From the NCBI GenBank assembly GCA_030248215.1, contig JASANG010001433.1, positions 172,120 through 236,119 on the forward strand: a DNA stretch of 64,000 nt. Reading direction: 5' to 3'. Shown piece by piece: positions 46,480-58,681 of this stretch. This DNA is from Enoplolaimus lenunculus (lineage: Eukaryota; Nematoda; Enoplea; Enoplida; Thoracostomopsidae). Numbering within the stretch: position 1 is the stretch's first letter; each line of letters starts with the position of its first letter. The position numbers and the translations under genes were made by a program. The notes beneath the pieces are model-generated. The model saw only the letters and a program-made list of their open reading frames with translations, did no database searches and was not told where the DNA came from.

Positions 46480-46720
46480 TATCGTATGCAAACCTTGACA
46501 GTCGCCGAAAATAAACCATCGAAGGTTGATTTCGCTTTTGTGGATTATGGAAATCTAAAATACAGCAGATAAAGTGAAAACCTATCTCCAACAAGGATTA
46601 TTTCACCAATAATACTGCAAAGAAGAAAATTAAAATTAATTTTTCGGCGGCATGTATTTTTCATTTTTCCGTTCCAATTCCGGTTCCGGTAAGTTTTAAT
46701 TCCGGTTATATATTGATTGC
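46480..46720. mobile_element. TTCCGG-family MITE fragment upstream of ARL8
   Basis: TTTTGTGGATTATGGAAATC, ATTTTTCGGCGGCATGTATTT and CCGGTTCCGGTAAG match the interior and one end of the elements at 30589-31152 and 47266-47655. The other end is missing. It ends about 250 bp before the ARL8 start codon. Confidence 0.55.
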
Positions 46721-46965
46721 CATGTATGTAGGTTCAGAACTAAAGTGGGTGTCATATCTCATAAAGTTCGGATAGAGAAATTAAACCGGTGTTACTTTTT
46801 CGGGGGGAAATTAGGAACATTTTATGCATTTCGTATTCTTAACTTCATTTCGCTTGTGCAACTTGCTGCCTTCATATTGCTTTATCGATATACAATACAC
46901 CGATATATAATCAGCATACATAGCGCATATTTTGCAATAAACATCGAAACACATAGGACCCAGTC

Positions 46966-49900
46966 ATGTTGGCGATGATCAACAGGATATTAGACTGGTT
47001 TCGAAGCTTGTTTTGGAAAGAAGAAATGGAACTGACGCTCGTTGGTCTTCAAAACTCTGGAAAAACAACGTTCGTTAATGTGATTGCGGTATGATGTCTA
47101 ACTTTCTAAGTTTTAGTTCAGTTACGTATTCAATCTCTAACTAAGGGTTATTCTATCAATAGTATTGAAAAAAAGAAAATTAAAATGAATTTTTCGGTGG
47201 CATTGTATTTTTCATTTTCCGGTTCCGTTCCCGGTACTTTTTCCAAATTCCGGTTGCACCCTGATCAGGGTGCCACCGGAATTACAATTTACCTGAACCG
47301 GAATTTAAAAAATACCGGAAACGGAACCGAAACCGGAAAATGAAAAATACGTGCCACCGAAAAATTCATTTAATGTTCTTTTTTGCAATATTACATATTA
47401 GTAAAACAACCCTAGTTGGAGATAGGTATTCATTTATATGCTGTATTTTAAATTTTCATAATCCACGGAAGCGAAATCTGCTTCGATGGTTTATTTTCGG
47501 CGATTGTTAATGTTTGCATGCTATAGTAATAAAATTTACTTAATTTTTATCGTCATTTTTAGTAAAATATCTTAATGTCCATCGTCCAAATTTTAATAAC
47601 GGAATTTTTAATTCCGGTAAAAATTTACCGGAACCGGAATTTCGGTTGCACCCTGATATATATGTATATATATTTATATATACTTATATATACTTATATA
47701 ATATATATGTATGTATAATTTTTATTACTATTCAGAGCGGCCAATTTGTGGAAGATATGATCCCAACTGTTGGTTTTAATATGCGAAAAATCACTAAAGG
47801 CAACGTAACGATAAAAGTAAGTATTTAAGTATTTAAGATGAATAAGCGCTAAACATTTTTCAATTAACATTTTACTTGTGTAAGTCAAATTATGACTACT
47901 TCCAAATTAAATAATAGTCTCACAAGCTAAACGCTTTTTGGTGTTTTTCAGCTTTGGGATATTGGTGGTCAGCCACGGTTTCGTTCGATGTGGGAGCGCT
48001 ACTGCAGAGGTGTCAATGCCATTGTGTAAGTTATCTGATTATTAGTATTACAGTTTTATTTCAGGTGTGCCATATTTCTACCATTTAAATGGTGTCGTTT
48101 TCTGGAAGGTTCCAGACGAACAGTTGTACTGCAAAAGTGTATATATTACATTAGTAGATAAGTCAGCCGTGTCTAATTAATTGGATGAAGAGGGTAGCTT
48201 ACACGCTTATTCAATATGAACATTTAAAGTCCGCTTAATTTCAGAATAACGCTTGCGCGCAACTTTTTTGGATAAGTTTTGTCTAAAATTTGTTTGTAAG
48301 CTTTGATCATTCGATTTAATTTTTACATGACATCAGTTAACGTTATAGATATATGGTAGACGCAGCCGACGCAGACAAGCTTGAAGCAGCGCGCAACGAA
48401 CTTCACCAGCTATTAGACAAACCTCAACTAGCGGGTATCCCAGTCCTTGTTCTGGGCAACAAAAAAGATCTGCCTGCAGCGCTCGATGAAAAACAACTCA
48501 TTGAAAAGCTGTAAGTTATTTTTACAAGGTATGACCGGATATTAATTTATCAGACACCAGATCCGAGTAGTGAATTTGTTACCGAAACCGAATTTAACTT
48601 CTAAACTTGTGCATTGTTTGCAGTGTTTGATTAGCGCAAAACGCATATTTACCGAATTAGAATTAGCTGTCAACTAGTGATGGGTATCGAATATTTTTCA
48701 AATCCGGATATCCGGCAATTCTTGCCGGATATTTATCGAGATATCAGAAATTAAATTTTCCATTTCGGAGATCCGAAACTCGATTTTGCGTTTTTAGGTT
48801 TCCAAACATCAATTTTCGTTTCTTAAGCGCTTGTTTTAACTGGTACCTCTAAAGAAAGTACCCTGACTGAGCGTAAAACACACAGTTCTAGAATCGTTAT
48901 TTATTCTGCTGCTGCCTCAATACTTCTGGCCTTTGTATTCAGTTTAGAAGATTGCTGCTGACGAATAAATACTTGCGTTGGTCACATGAAATTGCATTTA
49001 TTTGGTTTGACTCCGTTTGATTTAAACCACTGCAACAGAGATTCTATCGAAAGTCAGCCGTACCTCAAACTATATATACATGAGTTATTTTACGTAACCA
49101 CATTGAAATACACATACGCTAGATCGTGTAAACATCAGCCTGTGTTACTTTTAGTGATGCCTTGCTTTCAGAGGCGAATCCAGAAATTTCTCATGGGCGG
49201 CTGATAAATGGTTTGAAACGCAATTTTTCACCAAAAAATTTTCAGAGGGGGAAAATTGTAAGATTAAAACCTTATCATTATTTCACAAAAAAGTTTTGAG
49301 GGGAAAATTCTAAGCTACGGACCTTACCATTTTATCACAAAAAAATTTCTAAGGGGACAAATTGTAAGGTTAGTACCTTATCATGTTTTACACCAAATAA
49401 TTAGTGAAATATTGCAAAAACGCCTAATTTAGGCTGATCATTTATGCTTATATTAAAATTATCTATTAGCTAATTACTCAATTATCGGTTTTAGAGGTTT
49501 GTAAACAATTTATTGAGATTCCTTGCACCCAAAAACCTTCAGTAACCCATATTATTGAAATAATTTTAAACGTCTTAATATTGTCTTGTCAATTAAGCTA
49601 ATATGCAAATTAGCTATTAGCAAGCTATTCAATTATCGGTTTTGGAGGTTCGTAAACGATTTAGTCAAACTCTTCGCACCTAAAAACCATTTAGTGCTGA
49701 AATTGGATTGCTTTTAACCTTAATAATTAATGAAATATTGTAAAAGAAGTCCTAATTTAGGCTTATAAACATATTCAAATTACATATTAACTAACTACTC
49801 AATTATCGATTTTGGAGGTTTGTAAACAATCTATTCAGATTCCTCGCACCCAAAAACCGTTTAATGCTAAAATTAGATTGCTTCTAACTGTAATTATTAG

Positions 49901-51352
49901 TGAAATATTGTGGAAAGTCCTAATTTAGGCTTAATTAATTATGCAAATTAGCCTGTAGCTAATAAACGGCTTAAAAGCTTAAAACCCCAATGTGAGGTTA
50001 ACACCCCAGAATAATTGGCTTTCAAACAAACAAAGTTTATCCAAATCGGTTCAGCCGTTCTAGAGATTCTTTTTGGACAGACAGATGGACGGACGGATAT
50101 GCACCTTTCGACCCCAGAGTACAACACATAAAACGATTCGCGAAACTTCGGGCTTCGCTCGGAGTTTCGCTTCGCTCAAAAAAAATTTCTGAGGGGGAAA
50201 AGTGTAAGGTCGGGACCTTCCCATTTATCACAAAAACTTTCAGACGGAGGGCGTATGCCCGCCCGCCTTCCTTAAATTTTAGACTAATTTTTGCTTGTGC
50301 TGGGCTTGAGCTTTGTTTTTTCAATTATATAAATTTTAATTTTTAAGACTTTAATATATACGTTCACTTTTTGTGATCTTATATGGACTACTGCGGAACC
50401 CAAAATGTATTGTTTTCTACAGTTCAGAAATCTATGATTTTTTCATGTATTACTGTGTAACAGGGGCTCGCTAAGTTGAATTGCGTTACTTTTGTGTTGG
50501 ATGACTTGTTTTGCGCACCTAATTTACTGTTAATTTCGTAATTGCTTTTGATTAAAAATTAAAGCTCAGACTATTAAAAAGCTCTTATTTCATCAAACGA
50601 ATGAAGCTGTTTATTGCCTAAGCGGAACAACTATAAGCCATAAGTTCAGTACTTTACGGTACGTATTCGACCGACGCAAATTTTTCACACGGCTACTTTT
50701 GAGATATAATTTCAAAATACGAAGTTGTTCTATCAATAAATATCGCGCTAAACTGAAGTTTTTTGAATTTTCGGATCTTTTATAAATCAAGATTTTTAAT
50801 CATCATGGAACGATCACGCAATTATTTTGACTCTGGGTTGAATACAGAATTTCTTTTCGTCAACTCCAGCTACTTTAGTCGTGATGAAACAATGTAAATA
50901 AATTATTCCAATTGTTTTACACTATAGCATTCGGATATCTACCGGATATCTGGATACACATTTCATTTCGGATACACATCCGGCTAGGCTTGTACTCCTA
51001 TTTATCTCGTAGCAAAATTATTTTTATCGGTACGATAACCTGACTATACATTTCTGTGTTTTAGTCATTTGTCTGCCATCCAAGACCGTGAAATTTGTTG
51101 CTACTCTGTGTCTTGTAAAGAAAAAGACAACATTGGTATGATCAATTTTGATGTTCCAGTGATTTTTGCATTATTTCTGCTATATTGTATTATCTTAACT
51201 TACCTGAACAAGTAGAACTACGTTGGAAAACTTTACAAGCATAGTAGTGTTATTATTTATAATAAAATATAGATTTGTTTTGATTTGTTTTTTCAGATAT
51301 CACCTTACAGTGGTTAATTCAGCATTCCAAAAGCGGTGGAAGTGCACGGTAG
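46966..51352 (+). CDS. ARL8: ARL8, Arf-like small GTPase of lysosomes
   Basis: Six exons: 46966-47088, 47736-47816, 47952-48025, 48349-48510, 51065-51135, 51297-51352; 567 nt, 188 aa (human 186), all phases matching. Family role: GTP-dependent recruitment to lysosomes, where it links to kinesin adaptors and tethering factors to drive lysosome movement and fusion. The N-terminus [20 protein letters not shown] is the amphipathic helix typical of ARL8, with no myristoylated Gly2. P-loop GLQNSGKTT (about 27-35), switch [11 protein letters not shown], switch [15 protein letters not shown], base-binding GNKKD and SCKEK are all intact. The C-terminus is [17 protein letters not shown], where human has QYSGKT and fly QFSGKT, is the form I recall from nematodes. 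Intron 1 holds two abutting MITEs; intron 4 holds a 2.3-kb nested repeat. Confidence 0.98.
47266..47655. mobile_element. 390-bp TTCCGG-family hAT-like MITE
   Basis: Left end CAGGGTGCCACCGGAATTAC, right end GGAATTTCGGTTGCACCCTG. It follows another copy's right end (47150-47263) after only two bases, AT. The interior matches 30589-31152. It is in ARL8 intron 1, beside a TA microsatellite (47656-47712). Confidence 0.75.
48675..50993 (+). mobile_element. ATATCCGG element with a satellite element inserted
   Basis: Left end TAGTGATGGGTATCGAATAT, right end GATACACATCCGGCTAGGCT. The left and middle parts match 17683-19247. Between 49396 and 50179 a Helentron-like satellite element interrupts the ATTTCTGAGGGG units. 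It lies in ARL8 intron 4. Confidence 0.7.
49396..50179 (+). mobile_element. Satellite-bearing Helentron-like element, copy 4 (nested)
   Basis: Starts inside a unit (AATAATTAGTGAAATATTG), so the left terminus is lost. Ends GCTTCGCTCGGAGTTTCGC then TTCGCTC. GACAGATGGACGGACGG lies before the terminal hairpin. The host repeat resumes directly with AAAAAAAATTTCTGAGGGGG. Confidence 0.65.
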
Positions 51353-53354
51353 ATATGATGTTTTTGTTTTAATCATTTATGACTTGTCCAACGTTGATGA
51401 TAATATCTGTTAGTCAGCTGTTTGAAAGTAGAACGTGTTATTTCTGATGGGTTTAAATGCAATAGGTGGCTTCATTTTCAATCGTCTATGCAGAGCATTG
51501 TTAACGTTCAAGCTTTCATTTTGTCTCATTTAATAGGCATAATTTCAGCAATATTGTTTTAAAGGGTAAATGTATAAGATAAAGGTTTAAGCGAATTGTT
51601 AAAATTAAATATTGTTAAAGATAGTCGTGTAAAATTATGTTGGTTTTGTATGCAAAGGATATTGAAATTGGTTATAGAACTTTTATTTTTAGCTACTAAT
51701 CAGTTTTCAATTCGGATAGCTAATTTTTAACATTTGTGGGTTAGAAAGGTATAAAATCTGTCGCATTACATAGACATTGGAGGCTATACGTACTCAGTAT
51801 GATAATTTGGCACAAGGTATGTTTGTATGGTGTACTTATGATAGTTTGTTACGTGCATTCAACGTTTAATATTATGTTACGTGCATTCAACGTTTAATAA
51901 ATTATTGGTGCTTAAGTATTAACTCTATAACGATTAAACGTGTATTTGTGACCTGTTCTAGGATGTTATGGTTGCAAATCAACATGAAAATCCGGACCCT
52001 GAATTTTTGAGATCAAAAGCCGGATCTAAATCTGGAAATTTCCTCAATCAAATCCCGGGGCACATCCACATTGGCTAATACACCCGCATTTGGACGCGGT
52101 ATTTTTGCTGTGAAACTCGGATCCGGAATTTTCCAAAATCAGAGCTCGGGCCGGATTTTTTCGGCGAAAATACCTGGAATACCCAACCCGGATCCGGACG
52201 TAATTCTACATAGCTGTGATATTTCAGTCTAGGTGAATACCTACTAAGCTTAATTTCTCGACTACTAAGTTTCGAACCGTACTGTTTTCATGGACTATAT
52301 ACATTGTTCTAATATTTGAAACTCTCTATGAATAATTCTGGAAAGTTATTGTCTTGTTAAGCGCATGAGGAATCTATGTAGGCGGATGCAAACCAACGAA
52401 TTACGTGTGAAATTTCGATTACTTTATCCGTTCTTTTTTACTTCTTGTTCCTTCCTTTTGGGTTGGTCGCCACTCTAGGGCCTGTTTGCTACCAGGATTT
52501 GTCAGTTATTATAGATATGTTTCATGTTATTAGAATGAGGCGAGAAATGTGATACTTTATTGTCTAGACCCATGTGTAGACCAGGTATGAGCGTGCATCT
52601 ACGCTTAAGCAAAGCACTAACGCAGTACGCATACGCTTAGAAAATGATTACTTTTAAGTCTAAACCTTGACCTTGGGTGTGGGTGAGGATTGTACAAAAG
52701 AGCGCACGCCTATATTCGGTACCTATTCTATACATGCGCAATTGTCTATATATGTATAATCAGTTTTTGCCTGATTACGCTTCGAGTTAGCCATGTTGTT
52801 TTTGTGTGTATTTTGTGATACTACATTTTGTCGTTACGTTAACTACCACATGCTAAACATGTTCATACCAGAGTGAGACAGGATATTCTACTCCTTTAAA
52901 ATATCGTCATCAGGCTCCAGTATTGTTTGATGTCCGGTCGCACTGTGGTTCATACACATAATATCCCGCAACTGATACTATGATTTATTTCTTGCTTGCT
53001 ATTTATTTGTTTTTGGTGATGTTGCGTTGGTTTGTTTTTATAACATTTAGATTTAAATATTGTCTTCGGGATGAGGCGCCTGTTACTATGACGTATGTGT
53101 TAGATTCAACAGAACATTTGGATAAGCTTTATATATGACTTCATTGGGATATCTTGAGCTGTACATAGATGTACATAGTTCGGTGTTCAGTAACCAGGAT
53201 TTCGAGATTCGAGTAGTTTAAATTTGGATCTTTCTGTATCTTGGCACTCACAGTGTAAATTGAGGTTAATATTGCAGTCGTATTAGGTCAGATAGTTAGA
53301 GTCCGAGACTTAGTAAAATTCGATAAACTTGTATGTGCTGTTTTACCATTATAG
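51353..53354. other. ARL8 3' flank and intergenic DNA
   Basis: A possible ARL8 poly(A) signal AATAAA is at 51896-51901, within a 27-bp direct repeat (TTACGTGCATTCAACGTTTA twice). 51960-52215 contains GATCCGGA and ATCCGG words of a decayed MITE (AATCCGGACCCTG). Around 52600-52680 is a TTAGGC-type degenerate block. No gene is seen. Confidence 0.4.
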
Positions 53355-54737
53355 ATGGGCACCGGATAACCGGATATGAAAAATATCCAGATATGTATCC
53401 GAAATGAAACGTATATCCGGGTATCCGAAATGCTTTTGTCTAAAATTTTTTTGGAGTAATTTGCATGGTTTCACCACCAAAGTAGCTGGAGCTGACGAAA
53501 AAAATTCTGTATCCAAACCTCAGCACCTTACAATTTGTCCTCTCATCATAATACTTTCGTTATAAAATAGCATCCTACCTTATAATTTGCCCGCTAAGAA
53601 AATTTTTTGGAGAAAAGTTGCGTTTCCAAATATTTACCATTCCGCCCATTTAGAAATTCTGGATCCGCTGCTGAAAGCGCGACACCAGTATAAATAACAT
53701 GGGCTGATGTTTGTACGACTTAGGGGAAGTGTATTTCAATCTAGTCCTTTGTTCTTGGAACTAAAACGATTCAAGTATACATAGTTCGAGGGAAGGGTGG
53801 GCTGATGTTTGTACGACTTAGCGTAAGTGTATTTCAATCTGGTTCTTTGTTCTTGGAACTAAAACGATTCAAGTATATATGGTTCGGGGAAGGGTTATAT
53901 TCGATGGAATCTCTATTGCAGTGATTTAAACAAGGCAAAGGACAAGCCAAATCAACTCAATTTTAAGTTGTCAACGCAAGTATTTATTTAGCAGTCTGTA
54001 CCAATCTTCTAAACTGAATACCCAGAACTATTGAGGTACTGTAGTGAGTGACCCGAATAAGAGGGGGCGGGACTGATATTTATTTGACCTCTCCAGAAGG
54101 TATTCCCCTGTTATTCGATTACGGACTGTTATTTATTTTTATCCCGTCCTCCGCCACACATCGTTACATATATCCGGTATTGTAACTAACCCTTGAATTG
54201 AATGTTTATTTGCCTTGTATCAAAAGCTTTAGCCATAATGCGAGGTTATTATTAGGAACGTACTTAGAAAACTTAAGTACGCTTCAAAGTTTTGAACTCA
54301 CCTTTATTTCGTTCTGGAGTCATTAATGCGCTACAGTTAGGAATAATTGAAATTTATGGTTTTAATTAGGGTTTAGGGACTCTATGCGCTTACGGACTCT
54401 TATTATGGATACGGACTTCTATTGATTGGGAGTCAAAATGGGTACCCTCTCTTATTCGGGTCACTACTCACTACAGTACTTTTATAATAAATACCGATTT
54501 TTAGAATTGTATCTTTTATGCTCATATCAATTTGCTTGAGGGTCAGGGTACTTCCTTTAAAGCAACAAGTTAAAACAAGTGCTTAACAAACGAAAATTGA
54601 GGTTCGGAAAGTCAAAAAACACAATCGAGTTTCGGATATCCGAAATAGAAAATTTCATTTCGGATATCCGGATAAAACTCCGGCAAAATTGCCGGATATC
54701 CGGATGTGAAAAAAAATATAAGATGCCCATCACTATT
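53355..54737 (-). mobile_element. ATATCCGG element (minus), host of a smaller MITE
   Basis: Left end TAGATGGGCACCGGATAACC, right end ATCCGGATGTGAAAAAAAAT then AGATGCCCATCACTA, inverted ends of the family. An internal segment is doubled (GGGCTGATGTTTGTACGACT at 53700 and 53798). The MITE at 54042-54479 interrupts it. Confidence 0.7.
54042..54479. mobile_element. 438-bp MITE, TACTGTAGTGAGTGACCCG ends, nested
   Basis: Left TACTGTAGTGAGTGACCCGA with ATAAGAGGGGGCG, right ACCCTCTCTTATTCGGGTCA then CTACTCACTACAGTA. The ends are inverted for about 28 bases and TA borders both. An inverted kin copy is at 57418-57845. Confidence 0.75.
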
Positions 54738-55150
54738 TACCATAATTACCGAAGTTGTGGACAAAAACTGGGACACGATTCGAAACCGTCCAGCACAAAA
54801 AGGATGACCGAAAAATGAGGTAATTCATCTGATTCATCATTGGGAATACATTTTGAACTAAAAGAATTCGGCGAAAGTAAAGTTAAAGTAAATGTGTTTA
54901 TCTACAATGCTTTATCATTTGGCTTCTTTCATCTTATTGTTAAGGCTTTGTATTCTACAACCTGCATTCTTATGTAATACCAATCAAAAGTAAACGTGCA
55001 TTACGTTAACTTGCTTTGAGTAACGCAGGGTTTGAACCGAACTGACCACAAATGTTGGGGCGTAAGCGTACCATGCCAAATTTTTGGCTGCGCACCGGGT
55101 TAAATCAGTATTGTGTGACCTCTTTGTGTCATGAGCCAACGAAACAGACC
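54738..55150. other. Intergenic DNA, nothing recognised
   Basis: AT-rich sequence with no open frame of note and no repeat that I can match elsewhere in the window. Confidence 0.4.
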
Positions 55151-55154
55151 ATTC

Positions 55155-55345
55155 ACTGTAAAAAATTGGGAGTCAAATTGATTCTGCGAAATAGGTTTTT
55201 CCCGGATTCACAAACTGAGTCAAAATTCGACTCACTGAGTCGCGCGTTTGATCCTGGCGGAGTGGAATTTGACTCAGTTTGTGTACTCAGAAATAGCATA
55301 TTTCGGAGAGAGGCAATTAGACTCACCATTTTATGGTACATATGC
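55155..55345. mobile_element. Decayed copy of the CACTGTAAAAAAT foldback MITE
   Basis: TCACTGTAAAAAATTGGGAG on the left, GACTCACCATTTTATGG on the right, with inverted CACAAACTGAGTCAAAATTC and GAATTTGACTCAGTTTGTG inside. It matches 56452-56652. Confidence 0.7.
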
Positions 55346-56068
55346 GCAAATGAGTGGGATTAAGGATTATAATCAGGTGCCTGTATAAACAATAAAGGCG
55401 AGCAGATTCACAATTTTATTGAAGAATCGAGTTAAGGGTTTTAGACAAGCATTCTGCCAAGCTTAAGTCTGTAGCTCACTACACACGTGTCGAAGTCCAA
55501 GGTCGTAGCCAAGTTTGGAGTGAAGCTTTGAAGAGTGTTACGAATTAAGATGTAAAAATATGTATCTAAATCATAGTACGCAATATCTAACCAACACTGC
55601 ACATGCGTACAAACTCAGTAAAGTGCTGTTATATGTTTCTTTATGGTTTTTCTTACGTTTTGTTTTCTGCTCCAAACCTGCAGAAAATTAGCGGTTCCGG
55701 GCCAAGAATGCTAGTCCCGGGCCCTTAAAACCAGACGGGTGTCGCATGAAATGACCCCCGTACAATATTTTCACGTGGGTCCTATTTTCACAGAAGTGTC
55801 GCGTGAAAAATGACCCCATTAATGAGATCCCCGGTTATTTTTACACAGGCAATACAGAAATGAAATATTGACCCCGTGAAAAAATGGTCCCCGTTTCAAT
55901 ACAGCCAAATCTTGCAGTACGAATTATTAGGAGCGGTTTATTAAATAAATGCGCTAAAAATAGTGCCCTTCCCCTCGGTATATACCTTCATTGAGATGTT
56001 GTCATTTAATACACTTGCATGTGCCCAATGTTTACACTATATAATTATGTGAAATTAACAGTTGTCAT

Positions 56069-56381
56069 AAGGGTACAACCTGAGGTCTGCCTCCGGCTCT
56101 GGCAGAAAATCGGCCTGCGGTTCCGGCTCCGGTAGAATTTTTGCCGTAGATTCCGGCAATTTCGGCGGTTAAATTTGGCATAATTTTGCAAAATTTGTCT
56201 GTTTTAGCGCGTTTCGTTGTACTTTTGTCACAATTTTCAGGAAACAATTTCCGAAATTTTGCATAAAATTAGCGTAAAACCTAACAACTTAACAATATAT
56301 TGCAGATATTTGCTAAAATTAAACTAATTATATAACCATCATTTTTACAACCTAATTTGCCTCACTTCCGGTTGCACCCTC
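56069..56381. mobile_element. 313-bp GGCTCCGG-type hAT-like MITE
   Basis: Left AAGGGTACAACCTGAGGTCT, right CACTTCCGGTTGCACCCTC. Flanks GTTGTCAT and GTTGTTAT match 7 of 8, a hAT-type duplication. Kin are at 39712 and 58682-59032. Confidence 0.75.
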
Positions 56382-56451
56382 GTTGTTATGGTATCTTGTT
56401 AGTTACGTTTTAAATCTGCGTTACGTTTTAAAACTGCGTTTCTGACCATGT

Positions 56452-56652
56452 ACACTGTAAAAAATGGGGAGTCATATTGACTCTCTCGGAAACAGGCTTT
56501 TCCTACTACACAAACTGAGTCAAATTTGACTCCGCCAGAAGTCAACAGTGAATCGAATTTGACTCTGGCGGAGTCAAATCTGACTCAGTTTGCGTAGTCA
56601 GGAAAAGCCTGTTTCCGAGAGAGTCAATTTGACTCTCCATTTTTTACAGTGT
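56452..56652. mobile_element. 201-bp foldback MITE with TA target duplication
   Basis: The two halves are near-perfect inverted copies: CACTGTAAAAAATGGGGAGT and GAGAGTCAATTTGACTC on one side, ACTCTCCATTTTTTACAGTG on the other, with AAACTGAGTCAAATTTGACTC arms inside. TA borders each end. It looks young. Confidence 0.85.
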
Positions 56653-57417
56653 AATACTAACATTCCTTGAAGCATGATTGTGTTAAGTTTGGTATCGACA
56701 TCGGTATCGGCATATGTAGGTTTGGCATTGGCTAAATTTGAAAATAAGAATCGGTACCTATCGGAATTAGGAAAACTTTGGAGTAGACACATCGTTGTTT
56801 TCTAGTCGAGTTTTAGACATTGTACACTGACATAGCTCCTCCGAGACAAATGGCTAATACTTCACACCTTTCGTACTCAGAAAAAAGAAATTATCTCGAA
56901 ACCATTAATTTTGGCCTCGGCACTAGCTCGGGGGAGCGGACTGTGCCAACTTCAAATGTCAACCGAAAAGTTCTTGATTTTCCATTGCAAAAGAGAATGA
57001 AGTTGGATTTGAAGGGGGCGGGCAACGCTAGACACGCTCTGTTTAACCGTAATATGATGTTGAAGCATGTAATATTTTCAATCGTGGACATTAAATATTT
57101 GAATCGGATTTGGTTTTGGCAACCATTCCTTATTTGTAATCACCCACGTCAGGCATAAAATCCACAAATAAAGCACCACCCGTAACAGTTCAGCGATATG
57201 GAACCCCAAACCAAAATCCTGACTGCGCCAATGCATGTATCTGCTTTGAATTTTAAAGTAAATTTTTTCTTGAACTGAAATTAGCTTCATCGTGTGTTCC
57301 TCCAATTATGAGCAATATGAGTGGGTTGCTTAGTTTTGTTATCTAATGCGTGATTTACTTTAATTTTCACCGCCGTGTGAAATTTCACACCGGCAATCGA
57401 CAGTTTCATAAGATGGT

Positions 57418-57845
57418 GTGGGGTAATAAGAGAGGGTCCCATTTTGAGTCTTAAACAATATGAGTTCGTATCACTAATAAGAGTCTGTAAGCGAATAGAG
57501 TGTCTAAATCCTAATTTGAGTCCATGATGGTCAGTTATTCCTAATTGTAGTGCATAAATGACTCCAGGACCAAATAAAATTGAGTTTGAATGTTTAAAGC
57601 GTACTTAAATTTTGAAAGTAAATTCCTCAGTATAACCTTGCATGATCATTCAAGCTATTGACGCAAGACAAATAAATGTTTAATTCAACGGATAGTTGCA
57701 GTACCGGATATATATCAGTAACGAAGGGTGGCGGAGCGTGGGTTAAAAATAAATAACAGTCCGTAACCGAATAACAAGGGGGGTACCCTCTGGAGAGGCC
57801 AAATAATTATCAGTCCCCACCTCTTATTCGGGTAACTACAGTACT
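57418..57845. mobile_element. Second copy of the CCCGAATAAGAGG MITE
   Basis: GGGGTAATAAGAGAGGGTCC on the left and CCACCTCTTATTCGGGTAAC then TACAGTAC on the right. The interior (CCCTCTGGAGAGGCC, GTTCGTATCAC) is the inverse of 54042-54479. Confidence 0.65.
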
Positions 57846-58681
57846 AAAATTACTTTCATTGGCTATGAACAGATACTGAGAGAAAAGTGAATTTTTCGAT
57901 TTGTCTTTTGCTCCAAAATGAAAATAAAGTAACCGCTTATGCCAAGAGTAGGTTATTTATACATAAAATATATATTTTTCTCTTGGTGTTTGAACGATAG
58001 CTTTAGCGTTGGCCCATGGCAGGCTTTCAGTCTTTTAGGAATACGCATTTAAAATACAACGCTTAGGCTTAGGCCGCCTTGGAATAATCTACTGATATAA
58101 AACCGAAGAGTAAACGTTGGCCCTTTCATGGAACACGTTTTTAATGTTGTAGTGAATTGGTTTAAATACACTTATGTTTGATATTATTTGTGCAATGTTA
58201 ACACCCAATCATTGAGTTCCATTCAGTGGCAGATACGGCTTCTACTGATTACAAACTTCAGTATCCGACTTTTTAAAAATTATTTTTTCTTAGCTGTCGA
58301 TTGTTAAAATTGTTTAAAGCAGGCGTCCACAGTTACTTACCTGAAATATAATACAAGACACTGTCGATTAAAAATATTCATTTTTCGAAGCAGTTGTTTT
58401 TCGCCTCTGAAGTCAAGCACTTTTGGTTGCGGCAACATGATTTTGTTAAAATAGCTAGGTGTCGACGGTTACCTACATTTTTGGAAAATGCATCTGGCAT
58501 TTGAAAGAAAAATTTTGGATGGTTGCAATTAAACTAGCGTCGATAGTCGGTTTGAAATTCCACACGGCGGTGAAAATTAAAGTAAACCACGCATAAATTA
58601 AAATTTCACTGTGTTTACGAATATTGGCCAGTGGGAAATCACTGTGTAAAAATGACTTGGGGTTCAATAGTACTTACTTAT
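57846..58681. other. Intergenic DNA, TTAGGC-type block, no gene
   Basis: 58045-58085 reads CAACGCTTAGGCTTAGGCC after TTTTAGGAATACGCATTT, the best-kept TTAGGC pair here. The rest shows no conserved coding. Confidence 0.4.

Noticed and set aside
56820-57158. A 112-codon plus-strand ORF (MANTSHLSYSEKRN...)
   Set aside because: No family match. Its reverse strand reads CCCGCCCCCTTCAAATCC, close to wording in the ATATCCGG elements, so it is probably repeat-derived.
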